From Pseudonocardiaceae bacterium (GTDB taxonomy: Bacteria > Actinomycetota > Actinomycetes > Mycobacteriales > Pseudonocardiaceae), in the NCBI GenBank assembly GCA_009379845.1, contig WHSZ01000003.1, positions 62,001-126,000 of the forward strand: a stretch of DNA of 64,000 nucleotides. The letters are read 5' to 3'. The notes under the pieces are model-generated. The model was not told where the DNA came from. It saw only the letters and a list, made by a program, of their open reading frames with translations, and ran no database searches. The position numbers and the translations under genes were made by a program. This document shows, piece after piece, positions 26,764-34,653 of the stretch. Position 1 is the first letter of the stretch; every line of letters starts with the position of its first letter.

Positions 26764-28256
26764 TTGTGCAGCAAGGTTCCGGGTGTTCGATCGGGGATGT
26801 CACGGTGCCTATCGAGTTTCTTCGACGAACGCCTTCCACGGTGCGGCTCTGCTCGTTGCGCGAGGATGTACTGGTCGAATCCAATGTGGAGGACGAGTCG
26901 CTGCTTGTCACTAGCCGATGGGGCGAATTCCACATCAGCGATCCGGACCCGATCGTCAACGAATCGCTGCGGCGTATGAGCCTCGGGCCGGTCTCGCTGC
27001 AGAATGTCGTTTCCACGGTGAGACCATGGCGGAGCGGGAATGCCGAATACTCGGACGAGGCGGCTAGCCTCGAGCGAGTACTGACTCGGCTGAGTGGCTC
27101 CGTTGTGCACTCGCTTGGCCTTGCCGATACGCATGGTCCGTTGTTTTCCGCGGATCCGGTGATCCGTAATCCTGCCTTCACACCGCCAAGTGTCGGGTCC
27201 TCTCAACCTGTGCGGCTGTCTCGGTTCGCCGCGATCCGGCCAAGCGACGACGGCCTTGTGCTGGAGTCACCGCTCGCCCCGTACCGGGTCGTTCTGCATC
27301 AGCCATTGCTCAGTGAGTTAATCGCCTGGTTCAACACACCGGTCGCAACCGCTGAACTCGCATCCGATCTCAGGATTCCGCAACCGGTGATCGCCGAGAT
27401 CGTGTCATATCTGGCGGCGTCGGGGACGGTGTTGATCGGAGACGACAACGCCCGGTTCGCCGAGGACGACGACAGCACCTTGCAGGGATGGTCGCATCAC
27501 GAGTTGCTGTTTCATTCGCGTAGCCGGATGGCGCGACACGACGTGGCGTCCGGTGCGGTGTATGCGCTCCCTGCCGAGCAACCGCCGACCGTGAAACCGG
27601 TTCCGGAGGGTGAGCAACTCGCGCTGTTTCGGCCCGACCAGTCCGCCCTCGCCCGCGAGGATACGCCACCGGTCGATGTGCCAAGCGGCAACTACGATCC
27701 CGGCCCTGCCGTCACGCAACTGAGCGCCGCGCAACTTGGTGAGCTACTGTTTCGGGCCGCACGGCTGCATTCGGTTGTTCCGGTGCATCCAGAGATGGGG
27801 GTGAGCTATGAGATTTCCGAGCGTCCATACTGGAGTAGTCGTGGCGTTTATGAGCTCGAGCTCTACGTCAGCGTCAACGAATGTGCCGGTCTGCGATGCG
27901 GGATCTACCACTACGACCCGCAGCGCCATGCGCTGACGTTGATCAACGATTCCGATGCGGACTTGATCGAACTCCTGGACTCGGCGAAGATCGCGGCTGG
28001 CAGCACCAAGCGTCCACCGGCGCTGATCACTACGACCGCGCGGATGGTTCGGCTGTTCTGGATGTTCGGCGGCAATGCGTACGCGATGACACTCATGCAT
28101 GCCGGCGCGCTTCAGCAGATGCTCCACTCGACCGCGGCCGCGATGGGACTTTCGACGAGTGCCGTTGCTCGAGACGCCAGTGACGTAACTGATCGCGCGT
28201 TGCGGCTCCGATGGCCTTCGGAAGTCGGCGTAGGCCAATGCGCCATCGGCTTGTAG
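26760..28256 (+). CDS. SagB/ThcOx-type azoline dehydrogenase
   Basis: A 498-residue FMN enzyme expected to oxidise azolines made by the YcaO protein to azoles. The C-terminal SagB domain includes LGELLFRAARLHSV, RPYWSSRGVYELELYVSVN, GIYHYDPQRHALTLIND and a late AMTLMHAGALQQMLHSTAAAMGL. The N-terminal half is weakly conserved, as in other actinobacterial SagB proteins. The TTG at 26760 overlaps the YcaO stop (TTGA). GTG 26766, or GTG 26805 with GGGGA upstream, are possible later starts. It holds a TTA codon at 27318-27320. A TOMM set of precursor, C-D fusion and B protein is complete with this gene. Confidence 0.9.
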   Translation: MIVQQGSGCSIGDVTVPIEFLRRTPSTVRLCSLREDVLVESNVEDESLLVTSRWGEFHISDPDPIVNESLRRMSLGPVSLQNVVSTVRPWRSGNAEYSDEAASLERVLTRLSGSVVHSLGLADTHGPLFSADPVIRNPAFTPPSVGSSQPVRLSRFAAIRPSDDGLVLESPLAPYRVVLHQPLLSELIAWFNTPVATAELASDLRIPQPVIAEIVSYLAASGTVLIGDDNARFAEDDDSTLQGWSHHELLFHSRSRMARHDVASGAVYALPAEQPPTVKPVPEGEQLALFRPDQSALAREDTPPVDVPSGNYDPGPAVTQLSAAQLGELLFRAARLHSVVPVHPEMGVSYEISERPYWSSRGVYELELYVSVNECAGLRCGIYHYDPQRHALTLINDSDADLIELLDSAKIAAGSTKRPPALITTTARMVRLFWMFGGNAYAMTLMHAGALQQMLHSTAAAMGLSTSAVARDASDVTDRALRLRWPSEVGVGQCAIGL

Positions 28257-28292
28257 GCGAATGGACCATTGACTCCGGCAAAGAATTCGCCT
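28255..28292 (+). terminator. Hairpin at the end of the TOMM operon
   Basis: AGGCGAAT at 28255-28262 pairs with ATTCGCCT at 28285-28292, an 8-base stem starting in the SagB stop codon, with a 22-base loop. There is a T-rich GTTTGG run just after. It is a plausible end of the precursor/YcaO/SagB transcript, though the long loop makes it weak. Confidence 0.4.
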
Positions 28293-28450
28293 GTTTGGCC
28301 GATTGTTGCCTCACCCGCCAAGCCTCGATTTCCTAATATCCTGAAATTTCTTCGGATTTCGCTACTCGATCGTCGCCACGTTGCTCCTGGTGAAGTCGCT
28401 CACCTAGACTCGTCTCATCCGATGTGGGTTCAGCGTTGGGGGCATATTCC

Positions 28451-29686
28451 ATGTTCGGTGTTGGCGAGTCCGCTCGTCCCACAACTGACGAACCGAAACC
28501 CGGAGACCTTGATAATGGTGCCACTACCGACGCTTCTCAACCGATAAGCGCTAAGTACAGCCGTTTCCTGTCACCGATGGCTCCCCGGCTGGCGTACGGT
28601 CTGGCCGCGGCTGTCTTTTGTGGCTTTGGTCTGGTCGCCTCGATTAGCGTGCTGGAGACCGGCGGTGGTATCGAGGAGATGGCGCTCAGCGCGGTCTATG
28701 TGATTGCTTTGCTCGCGCTCCAGCTGCGGTACTTCAGTCGGCCAGGGACCATATTCCGCGCACCGTTCTGCTACCTGGCTTTGGCTGCGCAAGCGTGTCT
28801 GGTTTACCTGCCGATGCTGCAGTTCACCTGGGCATGGACGGGATTACCGGGTCTGCTTGCCGGCAACGTACTGCTCGTGTTGCGGGCCTCGGTCTCGATC
28901 CCGCTGTTCATACTGATTATGGCCAGCGTTGCCGGGATGCACGTGGTGCTCGACAGCGGTTTGGCGACGACCGCGCATGGCGTCGTTTCGGCCGTGATCA
29001 GTGGGCTGATCGTGTACGGTCTCATCCGGTTGGCGCGTCTGGTCACCGAACTCCATGAGGCACGGCACGAACTGGCTGAAATGGCCGTCGCCGAGGAACG
29101 GTTCCGGTTTGCCAGGGACCTGCATGATCTGCTCGGGATGAGCCTGTCCGGGATCACGCTGAAGAGCGAGCTCACGGACAAGCTGTTGACCGAACATCCG
29201 AGCAGGGCACGGGTCGAGCTCGCGGAGATCCTGGAGTTGTCCCGGAAGGCGCTTGCGGACGTTCGTTCGGTTGCGAGCGGATACCAGGAGCTCTCGTTCG
29301 ATGACGAGCTGGTGTCCGCGAGATCGGTGCTGGGTGCCGCCGACATAGCCGTAGACATCCGGATTGAGCGGGAACTGGACTGCCCAACCGGCACGACGGT
29401 ACTCGGTACCGTGCTGCGTGAGGCAATCACCAATGTGTTGCGGCACAGCGACGCGAAATGGTGTCAGATCACCGTGCAGGGAGCAGGGGGTACTCAGGGC
29501 CTCGTTGTTGTCAACGACGGGTTACGGCCGGGGATGTCCGGCGTGATACGGCAGCACGGATCGGGGACCGGACTAGACAGCATCTCTCGCCGTGTCGAAA
29601 TGAATGGCGGTGAGCTCACCGCCGAGATCACAGGGGATGGACACTTCCGGTTGCGTGCGACCGTGCCGCGAAAATCTGGTGACTAG
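28451..29686 (+). CDS. Two-component sensor histidine kinase (NarL/DesK class)
   Basis: A 411-residue membrane kinase. About five hydrophobic segments fill the first ~200 residues. The HisKA_3 phospho-acceptor helix follows, with RFARDLHDLLGMSLSGITLKSEL, where the His of DLHD is the phosphorylation site. The C-terminal ATPase domain has LREAITNVLRHSDA (N-box) and GSGTGLDSISRRVEMNGG (G-box). I start at ATG 28451, with GGGGG 8 bases before; GTG 28424 would add nine residues. It is convergent with a NarL-type regulator gene 19 bases further on, almost certainly its partner. The signal sensed is unknown. Confidence 0.9.
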   Translation: MFGVGESARPTTDEPKPGDLDNGATTDASQPISAKYSRFLSPMAPRLAYGLAAAVFCGFGLVASISVLETGGGIEEMALSAVYVIALLALQLRYFSRPGTIFRAPFCYLALAAQACLVYLPMLQFTWAWTGLPGLLAGNVLLVLRASVSIPLFILIMASVAGMHVVLDSGLATTAHGVVSAVISGLIVYGLIRLARLVTELHEARHELAEMAVAEERFRFARDLHDLLGMSLSGITLKSELTDKLLTEHPSRARVELAEILELSRKALADVRSVASGYQELSFDDELVSARSVLGAADIAVDIRIERELDCPTGTTVLGTVLREAITNVLRHSDAKWCQITVQGAGGTQGLVVVNDGLRPGMSGVIRQHGSGTGLDSISRRVEMNGGELTAEITGDGHFRLRATVPRKSGD

Positions 29687-29705
29687 TTGTTCTGTCCTAG
29701 CGCCG

Positions 29706-30311
29706 TCACAACCAGCCGGCCTCCTCGGCGATACGGATCGCATCCACGCGATTTCGGGCGTTGAGTTTGGTGACGGCCGTGGTGAGATAGTTGCGTACCG
29801 TGCCGGGGGAGAGGTACAGGCGGGCGGCGATATCTTCCGCGTTCTGTCCTTGGGAGATATACCGGAGAATCTCAGTTTCTCTTGTGGTGAGCGGACATTC
29901 GGTGCTGTCCCAAGCGGCGAGTGCCAGTTCGCTATCCACGACTCGGCGGCCGGCCACAACGTCGCGGATGGCGTTGGCCAGCTTCTCCGGTGGCGCGTCC
30001 TTGAGGAGAAATCCATCGACCTTGGTAGTGAGCGCCCGCCGGATCGTCCCGGTGCGACTGAGACTGGTTACGATCAGCGTGCGGCATTCTGGCAGGTTCT
30101 CGTGAATCTCGGCCGCGGCGGTGAGCCCGTCTTTACCGGGCAGGTCGATGTCGATGAGCGCGACATCTGGCCGTAGCCGTTGTGCGGTGGGCAAGATGTC
30201 GTCGCCAGAGGTTATCTCGGCGACCACCTCGATGTCTGATTCGAGATTCAGCAGTGCGACAAGTGCGCCACGGACCATATGCATGTCTTCAGCCAATAAG
30301 ACCGTGATCAC
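29706..30311 (-). CDS. NarL/FixJ-type response regulator
   Basis: A 201-residue regulator with a receiver domain (LLAEDMHMVRGAL; phospho-acceptor Asp54 in ALIDIDLPG; conserved Lys in FLLKDAPP) and a LuxR-type helix-turn-helix (LTTRETEILRYISQGQNAEDIAARLYLSPGTVRNYL). GTG 30311 was chosen because GGAGGGAC precedes it and the receiver begins immediately; longer in-frame starts have no similarity. It faces the sensor kinase tail to tail and is divergent from the flavin oxidase gene. The pair may regulate the TOMM genes next door. Confidence 0.92.
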   Translation of the reverse strand: MITVLLAEDMHMVRGALVALLNLESDIEVVAEITSGDDILPTAQRLRPDVALIDIDLPGKDGLTAAAEIHENLPECRTLIVTSLSRTGTIRRALTTKVDGFLLKDAPPEKLANAIRDVVAGRRVVDSELALAAWDSTECPLTTRETEILRYISQGQNAEDIAARLYLSPGTVRNYLTTAVTKLNARNRVDAIRIAEEAGWL

Positions 30312-30580
30312 GGTGCACGTCCCTCCGCGCTGCGACTCGCGTCTGTCCGGGGACATCGCCAAACGGTACCGGCTAGTTACCGGAAAAGGCGAAATAAGCC
30401 GCCTGTCTGCCCTTGTCGCCAGTCGGGTACCTGCCGGGCCGTACGACCGCGGACTTGACAGACCCCACTGCGAATTGCTGGGTCGTCGCGGCGCTGGTTC
30501 AGCAGACTCGGCAGCAAGGACGTGGAGAGCTTCATCTGACAAGCCGAGGCTATTGCCCGCAACCAAGAGGAGGTCATGCG

Positions 30581-31825
30581 GTGAGTGATCATGCGGACGT
30601 GGTGGTGGTCGGTGGCGGAGTGCAAGGTGCCGCGGTTGCTCTCCATCTGCTGGAAGCGGGCGTCCGGGACGTGCTGCTGCTTGAACGGGACGAGCCGTTC
30701 GAGGCCACCAGCGGCGCGGGAGCGGGATTCGTGGGGATCTGGGCCGTCGCGTTCCCGACCTTCGGAAAGGAAGAGGTGGCCGTAGAGCACTACGGGATCA
30801 ACTTCTACCGCCGTTTGCAGGAGCAGGGCTACGACGTTGATTTCGCCCAGAACGGGTTCCTGTTCGTCGGAGCCAACGAGGAGTCTCTGCTCGGCTTGAG
30901 AGGCATGGACCGCCATCCGCTCGATCCCGATACTCACCTGGTCGACGGCAAGAGGGTGGAGGAGCTCACCGACGGGGTAATCCTGGCTGACGAGGGCATA
31001 GCTGGCGCATATCAGCCGGCCGGTGCGCACGTCTACACCAAGAAAGTCGGCGCGGCGATGATCGCTCGGATCTCCGCATTGGGCGGCCGGATCGAACCAC
31101 GGCGTCCGGTTACCGGCCTGCGCGTGCGGGGCGAGCGCATCGTGGGCGTCGAGACCACCACCGGGGCGGTGAGCAGCGACTCCGTAGTTCTTTCCGCCGG
31201 TGCGTGGAACAACGAGTTGCTCCGGCCGCACGGAGCATTCCTGCCGTTCGTTCCGCTGCTGACATCCCGCATCATCACCGAGCCCCTCGGTGTTCCGCCG
31301 AGCCTGCCCGCGGTTCTGCTGTTCGGTGCGACCTCGGATGCACCGGTCCTGTGGATCCGGCAGCACGAGGGTGGTCTGCTTTGGGGCGGTGTCTATATGA
31401 ACCACCCGCGGGACACATTGCTCGGCCTCGACAAGCTACCGACGCGCTTCGACGAGACCCCGATCGACGGTGTCCTCGAGTGCCAGCGCGCCGCCGCAGG
31501 CGCGTCGAGGTTCATGCCCGCGTTTGGCCGCTACCGGAGCATGACACTCAAACACGGCGCGCCGTGTTACACGCCGGATAGTCGCGCGCTGGTCGGATCC
31601 GTCCCGGGAATAGAGGGTCTCTACGCGATTGCCGGTGACAACGAAGGCGGGATCACCCACGGTCCGGGGTTCGGCAAGGCGCTCGCCGACCATCTGGTGC
31701 ACGGCTTCAGCGAGCTCACCCACCTCGACGCCTGGCAGCTCGACCGATTCGACGGTCAATACACGACTGACGTAGAGGTGGCTGCGGCCGTGAACGCGGA
31801 CTCCGTCGTACAACAAGAGACCTGA
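30581..31825 (+). CDS. FAD-dependent oxidase of the DAO (glycine/sarcosine oxidase) family
   Basis: A 414-residue flavoprotein with the ADP-binding fold VVVVGGGVQGAAVALHLLEAG (glycine motif at residues 11-16) and the C-terminal DAO block LVGSVPGIEGLYAIAGDNEGGITHGPGFGKALADHLV. Enzymes of this family oxidise secondary amines or amino acids and release hydrogen peroxide. GTG 30581 follows GAGGAGG at 7 bases. A short overlapping ATG lies out of frame. The substrate is not evident. It is next to the biosynthetic region but separated from it by divergent orientation, so it may be either a tailoring enzyme or general amine catabolism. Confidence 0.85.
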   Translation: MSDHADVVVVGGGVQGAAVALHLLEAGVRDVLLLERDEPFEATSGAGAGFVGIWAVAFPTFGKEEVAVEHYGINFYRRLQEQGYDVDFAQNGFLFVGANEESLLGLRGMDRHPLDPDTHLVDGKRVEELTDGVILADEGIAGAYQPAGAHVYTKKVGAAMIARISALGGRIEPRRPVTGLRVRGERIVGVETTTGAVSSDSVVLSAGAWNNELLRPHGAFLPFVPLLTSRIITEPLGVPPSLPAVLLFGATSDAPVLWIRQHEGGLLWGGVYMNHPRDTLLGLDKLPTRFDETPIDGVLECQRAAAGASRFMPAFGRYRSMTLKHGAPCYTPDSRALVGSVPGIEGLYAIAGDNEGGITHGPGFGKALADHLVHGFSELTHLDAWQLDRFDGQYTTDVEVAAAVNADSVVQQET

Positions 31826-32128
31826 CGGTCTTATTGGCCGCGTACCCCACAGGTATTCCCAGAAACCGCAATTTGCGTCCATATTGGGATTTCCTGGGGG
31901 TGCGCGGAATGCGTGCGTGGTTGCTACATCTGGCGGAAAGCAATTCGGGCAGCGGGCGCGCGGGGTATCGGGGACCCAGGTGGGCGGGACACAGACGGCG
32001 CCGCAATCCGCGAGCCCGAAGCGCTGCCCGCGCAGCCGTACCCGGCCGATGTTGGCCGGTACGACGCGATGCAGGCGGCTGTGCGTGAACAGCCCGGGCC
32101 ATTCCGCCGCGGCCGCATCGTCGGTCAC
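31436..32128 (-). CDS. Small zinc-ribbon-like protein with doubtful 3' end
   Basis: The first ~75 residues look like a real small actinobacterial protein with possible metal-binding pairs: DCGAVC, then PRARCPNCFP. GTG 32128 overlaps the stop of the upstream minus-strand gene (GTGA), which supports translation. After about 80 residues the frame runs through the dispersed repeat and hairpin at 31858-31898. It then continues for over 380 bases antisense to the flavin oxidase gene, ending at 31436. The antisense part is probably not native sequence: the original stop may have been lost when the repeat inserted, or the gene is broken. No function can be given. Confidence 0.4.
   Translation of the reverse strand: MTDDAAAAEWPGLFTHSRLHRVVPANIGRVRLRGQRFGLADCGAVCVPPTWVPDTPRARCPNCFPPDVATTHAFRAPPGNPNMDANCGFWEYLWGTRPIRPSGLLLYDGVRVHGRSHLYVSRVLTVESVELPGVEVGELAEAVHQMVGERLAEPRTVGDPAFVVTGNRVETLYSRDGSDQRATIRRVTRRAVFECHAPVAAKRGHEPRRACGGALALEDTVDRGLVEARR
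31858..31898. terminator. Imperfect hairpin downstream of the flavin oxidase gene
   Basis: CCCAGAAA (31858-31865) can pair with TTTCCTGGG (31890-31898) with one bulged C, and inside it CGCAATTTGCG forms a small second stem. The position, 32 bases after the oxidase stop, suits a transcription terminator. It overlaps one copy of the dispersed CAATATGG element. Confidence 0.35.
31868..31889 (-). repeat. Copy 2 of the dispersed 13-mer-core element
   Basis: On the minus strand this reads CCCAATATGGACGCAAATT, matching the copies at 2027-2047 and 47722-47743 with one base changed in the core. It is truncated on one side, so the palindrome is incomplete here. Confidence 0.5.
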
Positions 32129-32478
32129 CAACTCCCGCCCGGGATCCACAGTTCGCTGGGTGCCGGGCGGGCCCGGGTCGGCGCGCCGGGTGCGCCGTGC
32201 GGGGGAAGGCCCAGTAGTTCCGTGATGACCTCCGCGACCGTGCCGGTCACCTGCCAGAGCGGGTCGCCGCGCCCGTAGTCCTCCGCCCGGAACCGGGCCG
32301 CCATCGCTTCCGAGGGCGCGCGCACCGTATAGGCATCCACCGCGCCGAAACGCCACCGCTCGGCATGTATCGCGATCACCGAATGCTTGTCGCGCACGTG
32401 CAGGAAGCGGAATCCCGCGTCTTTACTGCGGACGATCGCGGCGATGTGCGGGGCGATCGCGTCTGGCTGCTGGCTCAT
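32125..32478 (-). CDS. Hypothetical protein, 117 residues, partner of the XRE locus
   Basis: Starts at ATG 32478 (MSQQPDAIAPHIAAIVRS) and reads FRFLHVRDKHSVIAIHAERWRFGAVDAYTVRAPSEAMAARFRAEDYG. It is soluble, with no signal or membrane segment. I do not recognise a named domain. Its stop overlaps the start of the zinc-ribbon-like gene, and it diverges from the XRE/DUF397 pair. Small uncharacterised genes are common beside such regulators in actinomycetes. No good Shine-Dalgarno is visible before ATG 32478; an ATG at 32547 would extend it by 23 residues. Confidence 0.6.
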   Translation of the reverse strand: MSQQPDAIAPHIAAIVRSKDAGFRFLHVRDKHSVIAIHAERWRFGAVDAYTVRAPSEAMAARFRAEDYGRGDPLWQVTGTVAEVITELLGLPPHGAPGAPTRARPAPSELWIPGGSW

Positions 32479-32623
32479 CGTCTTTACCGTCGGGCGACAG
32501 CACGCCTTCCGCAATAATGGAAGGCATGAAATTTTCACGGTACCCATTTGAGGGACGGTGTGGCATTACGACATAGCCGTAGGGTCATCGGGTCAGCACT
32601 TCCATTGCCTGTCTGGAGGCACC

Positions 32624-33484
32624 GTGCCGGAGTCCTTCCGTCCCAGTGTTCGGCTACGTCGCATCGCCCGTGCGCTTCGCGAGTGGCGCGAGTCCACCGG
32701 CCTCGGCAGCGGCGAGGTCGCCGGCAAGGCCGGCTGGTCGGCGGCGAAGCAGTCCCGGCTGGAGAACGCGTCGCAGCCGATCACCCCGGCCGACGTGATG
32801 ACCCTGGCGCTGCTTTACGACGTCCCGGAGAGTGCGCGCAACGACGTGTTCCACGCCGCGCTGCACGCCCAGCAGCAAGGCTGGTGGGACGCGGTGGCCA
32901 AGGGCGCGCTCGCGGCCGACGTGCTCTCCTACGTGGAGCTGGAGTCCGAGGCAAGCTCGGTACGCACGTTCAAGATTGATCTAATGCCGGGCTTGCTGCA
33001 GACCGCCGAATATGCGGAGGCGATCAGTCGAGCCAACTTGCCAAGAACGTCTGAGGACATCCTGCGACGGCGGGTAGCGGCTCGAGTACAACGACAGGCC
33101 AGACTGGAAGGGGACAACCCGATCAACGTTGAGGCGGTGCTCGCGGAGGGTGCATTGCGGACCCAGGTGGGCGGTCCCGACGTCATGCGGCAGCAGCTTG
33201 AGCACCTCGTGGAACTGTCCTCACGCCGGCATGTAGAGCTATGTGTGGTTGCCGCGCGCAGCGGCGCCTACCCGGCGATGGGGACGCCTTTCAGCATCTT
33301 GTCGTTCGACAATGGCGACCCGGATATCGGCTATGTCGAGCTCGTTAGCAGGGGTGTGTATCTGGAGGAACCCGAGGAGGTCGAGCCGTATAAACTCGGT
33401 TTCACGGGCGTGCAAGAGGTCGCCCTGGACCCGCGTGAGTCCGTCGAGCTGATCTCTACCATCGCGCGCGACCTGGAGCGTTGA
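32624..33484 (+). CDS. XRE-family regulator with DUF5753
   Basis: A 286-residue protein with an N-terminal helix-turn-helix (RLRRIARALREWRESTGLGSGEVAGKAGWSAAKQSRLENASQPI) and the C-terminal DUF5753 domain (FKIDLMPGLLQTAEYAEAI, LEHLVELSSRRHVELCVV, GTPFSILSF). GTG 32624 follows GGAGG at 4 bases. Actinomycetes hold many of these genes, each with a small DUF397 partner next to it, as here. Members such as WhiJ affect development and antibiotic production. Its targets are unknown. Confidence 0.9.
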   Translation: MPESFRPSVRLRRIARALREWRESTGLGSGEVAGKAGWSAAKQSRLENASQPITPADVMTLALLYDVPESARNDVFHAALHAQQQGWWDAVAKGALAADVLSYVELESEASSVRTFKIDLMPGLLQTAEYAEAISRANLPRTSEDILRRRVAARVQRQARLEGDNPINVEAVLAEGALRTQVGGPDVMRQQLEHLVELSSRRHVELCVVAARSGAYPAMGTPFSILSFDNGDPDIGYVELVSRGVYLEEPEEVEPYKLGFTGVQEVALDPRESVELISTIARDLER

Positions 33485-33501
33485 AACAACTGGAGCACGA
33501 A

Positions 33502-33711
33502 ATGCCCACCCCCGACCTCGCGGATGCCGTGTGGCGCAAGAGCAGTCGTAGCAACGGTGCCGGCAACGAATGTGTCGAGGTCGCGCAGGTCCTCGGCCTG
33601 GTCGGCGTGCGGGACAGCAAGAACCGCGCAGGCGGCGCCTTGACGCTGTCCACGGATGGCTGGACCGGCTTCCTCGCCGACGTCAAGACCGGCGCGTTCG
33701 ACGTCCGCTGA
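33502..33711 (+). CDS. DUF397 small protein
   Basis: A 69-residue protein with the family core AVWRKSSRSNGAGNECVEVAQVLGLVGVRDSKN and a Trp/Phe pair near the end (DGWTGFLADVKTG). ATG 33502 has GGAG upstream and lies just after the XRE stop. DUF397 proteins are the usual partners of XRE/DUF5753 regulators; an antitoxin-like or modulating role has been proposed. A TTG at 33481 overlapping the XRE stop is possible but less likely. Confidence 0.9.
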   Translation: MPTPDLADAVWRKSSRSNGAGNECVEVAQVLGLVGVRDSKNRAGGALTLSTDGWTGFLADVKTGAFDVR

Positions 33712-33717
33712 CCGGCG

Positions 33718-34653
33718 TTAGCTGGTGATGTCTTTGGTGCTGAACCGGCGAGCCGCGAGCAACGTGAACACCGTTCCGTAGGCCACCGCGGACAGCGCCC
33801 CACTTGCCATGTTCGACCAGTCGATGTCGGTCGCGATCAGATCGGACCACGCGAACGCGTAATGCGTCGGCAGATAGTTTCGCAGCTCCCCCAGCGCGGT
33901 GATCTGATCCAGGATCTGGGACAGGATCGACACCAGCACCGCGCCGCCGACCGCGCCCAACGGCGCGTCGGTGGACACCGACAGCAGCAGCGCCAGCCCG
34001 GCCAGCCAGAACAGATGCACCACGATGTAGCAGATCGACAACCCGATCGCGATCACGCTGGTGCCGAACGGAATCGCGTCGCCGGCCGGGCTGACCGCCT
34101 GCCCGGTGCCGTACCAGAACACGCCGACCGCGAGCGCCACCGCCGGCAGCAGCGTCAGGGCCAGCAACGAAAGCAGCCCGGACGTGATGAACTTCTGCCT
34201 CAGCAGGCGGTGCCGCGGAACCGGCGCGGCGAGCAGGTACTTCAAGCTCGACCACGAGGCTTCACTGGCGATCGTGTCGCCGAAGAACAGCGCCACCACC
34301 ATCGGCAGCAGGAAGCTTCCGGACACGAACAGCGCGAAAACCACGAAGTTCGGCGCGCTCGCGGTGGCCAGATCGACGAAGCCGCCGGAACGCCGATTCG
34401 GGTTCGCCTCGCCGATCTCGAACGCCACCACCAGGATGAACGGCAACAGCAGGATGAACCCGAGGACCAGCTGGGTACGCCGGCGGCGCAGCTGGCGGGC
34501 CAGCTCGATCCGCAGCGGCAACGTCCGGTTCGCGCGGTAACCGGTCACCGCGCCGCTGCGCTGCCACCCGCTGTGCTCGTGGCTGGCTACCTCGGTCAGG
34601 TCGGTGATCGCCGCCGGATCGGTGTGCACATCGTGCTCGTTCTGCTGATTCAT
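33718..34653 (-). CDS. ABC-2-type transporter permease
   Basis: A 311-residue membrane protein with six hydrophobic segments after a polar N-terminus (LVLGFILLLPFILVVAFEIG; FVVFALFVSGSFLLPMVVALFFGDTIASEASWSSLKYLL and later pairs). The arrangement is that of ABC-2 permeases working with a separate ATPase. Its ATG overlaps the stop of the upstream hydrolase/ABC-ATPase gene (ATGA at 34650-34653), so the two are made together and should form one exporter. The substrate is unknown. Confidence 0.88.
   Translation of the reverse strand: MNQQNEHDVHTDPAAITDLTEVASHEHSGWQRSGAVTGYRANRTLPLRIELARQLRRRRTQLVLGFILLLPFILVVAFEIGEANPNRRSGGFVDLATASAPNFVVFALFVSGSFLLPMVVALFFGDTIASEASWSSLKYLLAAPVPRHRLLRQKFITSGLLSLLALTLLPAVALAVGVFWYGTGQAVSPAGDAIPFGTSVIAIGLSICYIVVHLFWLAGLALLLSVSTDAPLGAVGGAVLVSILSQILDQITALGELRNYLPTHYAFAWSDLIATDIDWSNMASGALSAVAYGTVFTLLAARRFSTKDITS

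Noticed and set aside
24293..28256. Thiopeptide or lanthipeptide cluster
   Set aside because: No LanB/TclK-type dehydratase, no pyridine-forming TclM-like enzyme and no LanM/LanC are encoded. The core has too few Ser/Thr/Cys for a thiopeptide.
28257..28450. Second precursor peptide gene downstream of the SagB gene
   Set aside because: The short frame starting at 28269 has no ribosome site, no Cys/Ser-rich end and overlaps the kinase gene.
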